NCBI GenBank assembly: GCA_030151165.1
Contig: JASLEM010000405.1
Location: forward strand, 1-17,058
Origin: Burkholderiaceae bacterium
GTDB lineage: Bacteria > Pseudomonadota > Gammaproteobacteria > Burkholderiales > Burkholderiaceae
DNA: 17,058 nt
Reading direction: 5' to 3'
Both the position numbers and the translations under genes were made by a program. The notes beneath the pieces are model-generated. The model searched no databases, was not told the origin of the DNA, and saw nothing but the letters and a program-made list of their open reading frames with translations. This document shows, one piece after another, positions 13,414 to 17,058 of the stretch. Every line of letters starts with the position of its first letter. Positions within the stretch are counted from its first letter, which is position 1.

Positions 13414-14709
13414 TCAGTCCTCCAGCGCGATCAGCTCGCGCACCGTCTGCCGGCGCCGGATCACGCGCGCGGCGCCGCCGTCGACCATCACTTCCGCCGC
13501 CAGCGGCCGCGTGTTGTAGTTCGAGCTCATCGACGCGCCGTACGCGCCGGCGTCGTGGAAGACGAGCAGGTCGCCGACCTCCGCCGGCGCGAGCGCGCGC
13601 GCTTCGACGACGCCGCTCGCGTCTTGCGTGAACACGTCGCCCGACTCGCACAGCGGGCCGGCGACGACGGTGGGGACGGGCGTGTCGGCGAGCGCGAGGT
13701 CGCGGCGGACATCGGCGTTGGCGCGCGGCACGACGCTGATCGCGTGGTGGCCGCCGTACATCGCGGGTCGCACCAGGTCGTTGAAGCCGGCGTCGCACAG
13801 CACGAAGTGGTTGGCGCCCATGTCCTTGACCGCGCGCACCTCGGCCAGCAGCGCGCCGGCCTCGGCGACCAGGAAGCGGCCGGGCTCGATCTCGAGGTGC
13901 ACCGCGTGCCCGAGCTCGCGCGCGAGGCGCTGGCGGGCGTCGTTCCAGAGGCTGAAGTAGTGGTGGGTGTCGACCGGCGCCTCGCCGGCGCGGTACGGGA
14001 TCGACAGGCCGCCGCCGGTCGAGATGGCCCTGACGTCATGGCCGAGCGCGACGACGTCCTGCACGTGCTGCACCATCGCGTCGCAGACCCGCGCGAGATG
14101 GCCGTAGTCCACGCCCGAGCCGATGTGCATGTGCAGCCCGACCAGCCGCATGCCGTGCCGCGCGATGGCCTCGAGCGCGGCGGGGACGTCGGTCGGCCAG
14201 ATGCCGTGCTTGCTGTGCTCGCCGCCGGTGTTGGTCTTGCGGCTGTGGCCGTGGCCGAAGCCGGGGTTGATGCGCAGCCAGACGCGATGGCCGGCCGCGC
14301 GGTCGCCGAGCGCCGCGCCGAGCTGCTCGATCATCGCCACCGAGCCCGCGTTGACCGGGATGCCGTGCCGCGCGACGAGCGCGAGCGTCGCGCGGTCGAT
14401 CTCGTCGGCGGTGAAGACGAGGCCGCTGTGCTCGTCCTGCGCGTCGTAGCCGGCGTGCAGCGCGCGCTCGATCTCGCCGGCCGACACCGCGTCCACCTTC
14501 ACGCCGAGCCCGCGCAGCAGCCGCAGCACGTGCGTGTTCGAGCAGGCCTTCTGCGCGAAGCGCACGGTGTCGAACATGGCGAGCTTCGCGACGCGGGCGC
14601 GGATGGTGTCGGCGTCGTAGACCCACAGCGGCGTCGCGTGCTCGCGCGCGAGGCGGTCGAGCAGGGCAGGCGTGAACGTGGCGGGGGCCGGGTGCTGGAG
14701 CGTGGTCAT
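13414..14709 (-). CDS. lysA: Diaminopimelate decarboxylase
   Basis: The final enzyme of lysine biosynthesis, decarboxylating meso-2,6-diaminopimelate to L-lysine with PLP in the cytoplasm. The 431 residues fit the family. The PLP lysine is Lys54 in FAQKACSNTH. Other signature parts are HMHIGSG (193-199), the GGG phosphate loop (232-234), EPGR (275-278), the second-subunit Cys354-Glu355 in CESGD, and DAGAYGASMSSNYN (386-399). ATG 14709 is the start, with a weak GAGG 12 bases upstream. The gene is divergent from a LysR activator across an 80-bp operator region, as in Pseudomonas and E. coli, so lysine or diaminopimelate probably controls it. Confidence 0.95.
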   Translation of the reverse strand: MTTLQHPAPATFTPALLDRLAREHATPLWVYDADTIRARVAKLAMFDTVRFAQKACSNTHVLRLLRGLGVKVDAVSAGEIERALHAGYDAQDEHSGLVFTADEIDRATLALVARHGIPVNAGSVAMIEQLGAALGDRAAGHRVWLRINPGFGHGHSRKTNTGGEHSKHGIWPTDVPAALEAIARHGMRLVGLHMHIGSGVDYGHLARVCDAMVQHVQDVVALGHDVRAISTGGGLSIPYRAGEAPVDTHHYFSLWNDARQRLARELGHAVHLEIEPGRFLVAEAGALLAEVRAVKDMGANHFVLCDAGFNDLVRPAMYGGHHAISVVPRANADVRRDLALADTPVPTVVAGPLCESGDVFTQDASGVVEARALAPAEVGDLLVFHDAGAYGASMSSNYNTRPLAAEVMVDGGAARVIRRRQTVRELIALED

Positions 14710-14733
14710 GGCGCGATCGTGCCTCGGCCGTCG

Positions 14734-14756
14734 AATTCAATCCAGTGCTTTGAATT
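14734..14756. promoter_or_regulatory. Dyad operator between lysA and lysR
   Basis: AATTCAA (14734-14740), nine bases, TTGAATT (14750-14756): a perfect 7-bp dyad, and the only strongly AT-rich dyad in the 80-bp gap. The dyad centre lies about 36 bases upstream of the lysA ATG. Its right arm touches the -35 of the lysR promoter, a layout that allows LysR to activate lysA and repress itself. Confidence 0.65.
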
Positions 14757-14783
14757 GGCAAGGGCTTTCAGTTTTGATATGGT
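14755..14783 (+). promoter_or_regulatory. lysR promoter, possibly giving a leaderless mRNA
   Basis: TTGGCA (14755-14760, 5/6 match), 17-bp spacer, TATGGT (14778-14783, 4/6 match). Transcription would begin close to 14790, which is the A of the lysR ATG. Confidence 0.55.
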
Positions 14784-14789
14784 CTGAGG

Positions 14790-15797
14790 ATGTCCAGATC
14801 GCCAGCGCCGTCGCCGCGCGCGCCCCGCGGTTCGCCGCCGCCATCGCCATCCTCCCCGCCGCTGACCCATCGCCACGTCGAGGTCTTCCGCGCCGTGATG
14901 ACCGCCGGTAGCGTGACGGGCGCGGCCGCGCAGCTGTTCACGTCGCAGCCGACGATCAGCCGCGAGCTCGCGCGCATGGAAAGCCTGCTGCGCCTCGCGC
15001 TGTTCGACCGCGTGCGCGGCCGCCTGCAGCCGACCGCGCAGGCCTACGCGCTGTTCGACGAAGTGCAGCGCTCGTACGCCGGCCTCGAGCGCGTGGCCGA
15101 CACCGCCGTGCGCCTGCGCCAGTTCACGCACGGCCAGCTGTCGCTCGCGTGCCTGCCGGCGTTCGCGCACGCGCTGCTGCCGGGCGCGTGCGCGCGCTTC
15201 CAGAAGGCGCATGCGGGCGTCAGCGTGTCGGTGAACCCGCTCGAGTCGCCGCTGCTCGAGGAGCGCCTGGCGGCGCAGGCGCACGACCTCGGCGTGACCG
15301 AGCACGACGGCGCCCTCGCCGGCGCCGAGGCACATCTGCTGCTGGAGCTCGACGAAGTCGCCGTCCTCCCCGCCGGCCATCCGCTGTGCGCGAAACGCCG
15401 CCTCGCACCGGCCGACTTCGCCGGCCAGGCCTTCGTCAGCTTCCACCCGCGCGACCGCTATCGCCAGGTCGTCGACAAGCTCTTCGCCGACGCCGGTGTC
15501 GACCGCCAGCTCGCGGTCGAGACGGACAACGCGGTGGCCGTCTGCGCGATGGTGCGCCACGGGCTCGGCCTGGGGATCGTCAACCCGCTGACGGCGCTGG
15601 CTCTTGTGGGCACGGGCAGCGGCGGGTCGGCGATCGAGGTGCGGCCGCTGAGCGTGTCGATCCCGTTCCGCGTGCACGCGGTGCGGCCCGCGCACCGGCC
15701 GGGCAATCCGCTGGTGGCGCGCTTCGAGCAGGCGCTGGCGGCCGAGAGCGAGGCGCTGGCGCGGCAGGTCGCGCGCGCGTGGGGCCGCGCGCGGTGA
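14790..15797 (+). CDS. lysR: LysR-family activator of lysA
   Basis: A 335-residue LysR-type regulator. A Pro/Ser-rich leader of about 25 residues precedes the winged helix (THRHVEVFRAVMTAGSVTGA and TSQPTISRELARMESLLRLA, about 26-85). The effector domain follows (about 105-310). The AGSVTGAA and SQPTISREL sequences and the position back-to-back with lysA match the lysA activator LysR, which senses diaminopimelate. ATG 14790 has no usable ribosome site and coincides with the predicted transcription start. Starting further downstream would require a CTG near residue 25. The N-terminal extension is therefore uncertain. Confidence 0.88.
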   Translation: MSRSPAPSPRAPRGSPPPSPSSPPLTHRHVEVFRAVMTAGSVTGAAAQLFTSQPTISRELARMESLLRLALFDRVRGRLQPTAQAYALFDEVQRSYAGLERVADTAVRLRQFTHGQLSLACLPAFAHALLPGACARFQKAHAGVSVSVNPLESPLLEERLAAQAHDLGVTEHDGALAGAEAHLLLELDEVAVLPAGHPLCAKRRLAPADFAGQAFVSFHPRDRYRQVVDKLFADAGVDRQLAVETDNAVAVCAMVRHGLGLGIVNPLTALALVGTGSGGSAIEVRPLSVSIPFRVHAVRPAHRPGNPLVARFEQALAAESEALARQVARAWGRAR

Positions 15798-15835
15798 CGT
15801 GACGCGTGTGACGCGTGACGCGCACGCGCGGACGA

Positions 15836-15859
15836 GGCGATACGGCAGCCCGTATCGCC
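15836..15859 (+). terminator. Hairpin after lysR
   Basis: GGCGATACGG (15836-15845), loop CAGC, CCGTATCGCC (15850-15859): a perfect 10-bp stem 38 bases after the lysR stop. No T-tract follows. The preceding 15794-15830 holds three overlapping TGACGCG repeats. Confidence 0.6.
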
Positions 15860-16000
15860 GCCGCGCGCCGCGCCTGTCCGGGACCCCGCCGCGTTCGCGT
15901 CGAGCGAAGCCTGCCTCGGCCAGCCGAGAACCCCCGCGCGGCGCAGAGCCATCGGCAAGCGCCTAGAGTCGGGCGACGACGCAACCCTGAAAGGCCCGCG

Positions 16001-16306
16001 ATGCCCGCCAAGCTCGACTCCGCGCACCTGCCCGACCTGTTGGCCCAGCTGCCCGGCTGGACGCTGGCGCCCGCCGCCGAGTCCATCTCGCGCCACCTCG
16101 AGTTCGCCGACTTCAACGAGGCCTTCGCGTTCATGGCGCGCGTGGCGCTCGCGGCCGAGCGGCGCGACCATCACCCCGAGTGGTCGAACTCGTACAACAT
16201 CGTCGACATCACGCTGACCAGCCACGACGCGGGCGGCCTGACGATGAAGGACATCGAGCTCGCCCGCTTCATCGACCGCGTCGCCGCCCCCGGCGGCCCG
16301 GCGTGA
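16001..16306 (+). CDS. Pterin-4a-carbinolamine dehydratase (4a-hydroxytetrahydrobiopterin dehydratase)
   Basis: A 101-residue protein with the family signature: His57-His58-Pro-Glu60-Trp61 followed by Tyr65 and the SHDAGGLT stretch (74-81). It dehydrates 4a-hydroxytetrahydropterin formed by aromatic amino-acid hydroxylases and so regenerates the cofactor in the cytoplasm. The name phhB is used when it sits beside phenylalanine hydroxylase. No phhA is in this window, so the symbol is withheld; it could equally serve molybdopterin or another pterin pathway. ATG 16001 has AAGG at 7 bases. The longer frame upstream overlaps the hairpin region and has no ribosome site. Confidence 0.92.
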   Translation: MPAKLDSAHLPDLLAQLPGWTLAPAAESISRHLEFADFNEAFAFMARVALAAERRDHHPEWSNSYNIVDITLTSHDAGGLTMKDIELARFIDRVAAPGGPA

Positions 16307-16337
16307 GCGCGCGGCGAAGGCCGCCCGGGCGCCTGGC

Positions 16338-16643
16338 GTGAGGCTGTCGCGCCGCGAGGTACGCGCCGGCCTGCGCGCGCTGGTCGGCCTGCTGCTGGTG
16401 CTCGCGGTGCCGGGCATCGCGTGCCTCTGCTATTACGCGAGCGACGACCTCGGCGCGGCCCGGGCCGGCTGGTCGCCGCTGGTGAACGTCGCGTGGCCGG
16501 TGATGCTGCTGTCCGGCTGCGGCCTCGCCGCCGCGCTGCTCGCCCGGCCGCGCCGCCCCTGGGCGATCCGCGCCTGCGTGCCGCCGCTCGTCGCGTCGGC
16601 CGCGCTGCTGCTGCTCGTCAAGGCGCACCTGTTCGGGTTTTGA
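16338..16643 (+). CDS. Small membrane protein with three predicted helices
   Basis: A 101-residue hydrophobic protein with likely helices at about 13-33, 49-69 and 79-99 and a basic N-terminus (MRLSRREVRAGLR), suggesting the N-terminus is inside. It starts with GTG at 16338, only 31 bases after the carbinolamine dehydratase stop, and no clear ribosome site is visible. Translation may be coupled to the upstream gene. I do not recognise a family. Codon use (G/C in third positions) and the sensible membrane topology favour a real gene. Confidence 0.6.
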   Translation: MRLSRREVRAGLRALVGLLLVLAVPGIACLCYYASDDLGAARAGWSPLVNVAWPVMLLSGCGLAAALLARPRRPWAIRACVPPLVASAALLLLVKAHLFGF

Positions 16644-16705
16644 GCGTTCGCGGGCGTAACGAGGGTTTGCTCACTCCCGGCGCTGCCGCTCACGCGTCGC
16701 CCTAA

Positions 16706-16871
16706 AGTTCAAGGGAGCGCTGGAGCCGGCTTTGCCGGGCCAGTCGCGGAGCGCCCCCTCGGGGGCTGAGCCCGGACGAGAACAGTCCGGGGGACTGTTC
16801 TCGCCTGGCGAAGAGCGAGCCCTCAGGCGAGCGCGGCCTGCAAGGCAGCGAGCGCCAGCGAGCGTGGGGGC
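16706..16871 (+). repeat. Hairpin-rich intergenic repeat element
   Basis: Dense array of inverted repeats. CCGGC-TTT-GCCGG lies at 16726-16738, and GCCCCC-TC-GGGGGC at 16753-16766. CGAGAACAGTCC-GGG-GGACTGTTCTCG lies at 16777-16803 (perfect 12-bp stem). CTCGCCT and AGGCGAG lie at 16800-16806 and 16825-16831. The CCCCCTCGGGGG core, followed by a run ending GCGTGGGGGCC, resembles an intergenic element common in Comamonadaceae/Leptothrix-type genomes. It lies between convergent genes, where it may end transcription in both directions. Confidence 0.65.
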
Positions 16872-16877
16872 CAACGT

Positions 16878-17058
16878 TCACTGGACATCCTGGCGCGCGC
16901 TCCCGGCGATCACGTCCACCATGTGCATCTCCGGCATGCCGCCCAGCAGCGTGAACGCGTTCTTGGCGAGCGCGCGCGGGATCGGGCCGGTGATGTGGGC
17001 GAAGCGGGCGCCGTTGTCGGCGAAGACGTCGAAGATGCCGAAGTGGCACTCGTCGTAC
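16878..17058 (-). CDS. Antibiotic biosynthesis monooxygenase-like (ABM/YgiN-type) protein, C-terminal part
   Basis: Minus-strand frame open from the right edge to the TGA at 16880-16878. It gives 59 residues starting YDECHFGIFDVFADNGARFA and ending MPEMHMVDVIAGSARQDVQ. The pattern 'GIFD.F....R.AH..GPI..AL...A..LLG..PE...VDVIA' is the C-terminal half of small ABM-fold proteins, often annotated as putative quinol monooxygenases. These are soluble dimeric proteins of about 100 residues. The start and first half lie outside the window. The stop lies just beyond the repeat element, which probably acts as its terminator. Confidence 0.7.
   Translation of the reverse strand, partial: YDECHFGIFDVFADNGARFAHITGPIPRALAKNAFTLLGGMPEMHMVDVIAGSARQDVQ

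Noticed and set aside
15794..15822. Overlapping TGACGCG repeats after lysR
   Set aside because: Three short imperfect copies in a GC-rich stretch, without regular spacing. Probably low-complexity sequence, not a CRISPR-like or iteron array.

Overview
The window is very GC-rich, with strong G/C preference at third codon positions, AGGAG-type ribosome sites and closely packed genes on both strands. The gene families point to a betaproteobacterium of the order Burkholderiales, probably near Leptothrix/Rubrivivax/Comamonadaceae. The supporting features are PaaZ preceded by a branched-chain-type substrate-binding protein, a PEP-CTERM surface protein, a divergent lysR/lysA pair, and a hairpin-rich intergenic element with a CCCCCTCGGGGG core. 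This placement is inference from family context. No rRNA, tRNA, CRISPR array, transposase or phage gene is visible.

Layout. 1-2180: end of an ABC-transporter substrate-binding protein, then paaZ, the ring-cleavage enzyme of phenylacetate degradation. 2289-2771: a small secreted PEP-CTERM protein whose start codon sits inside a perfect dyad. 2772-3015: three perfect hairpins between convergent genes. 3016-3681 (-): an M35 (aspzincin) metallopeptidase with no signal peptide. 3682-4083: intergenic stretch holding a near-consensus promoter with an exact LexA (SOS) box in its spacer, which reads into a 76-residue zinc-ribbon protein (4084-4314) ending in a strong terminator. 4644-4952: a two-cluster ferredoxin. 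5067-6224: a YbjJ-like MFS transporter. 6255-7058 (-): a two-helix membrane protein of unknown function.

7164-8704 is a divergon. A second-type ClpP-like serine peptidase (-) and an ECF sigma factor with a C-terminal extension (+) share a 59-bp gap. In that gap, facing the clpP-like gene, lies a match to the promoter signature of ECF41 sigma factors (TGTCACA-N16-CGTC) with exact spacing. 8740-10957: a LysR regulator with a histone-H1-like tail, divergent from a Tat-exported alpha/beta hydrolase. 11021-13337: two VOC proteins, an AHSA1/SRPBCC protein and a SAM methyltransferase. 13414-15797: lysA and its divergent LysR activator, around a clear dyad operator. 16001-16643: pterin-4a-carbinolamine dehydratase and a small membrane protein. 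16700-16875: a structured intergenic repeat. 16878-17058 (-): the C-terminus of an antibiotic-biosynthesis-monooxygenase-like protein.

Most of the window is metabolic or regulatory housekeeping of an environmental betaproteobacterium. The best candidates for something new are the ECF sigma/ClpP-like divergon, the SOS-box small zinc-ribbon gene, and the leaderless-looking M35 peptidase next to it.
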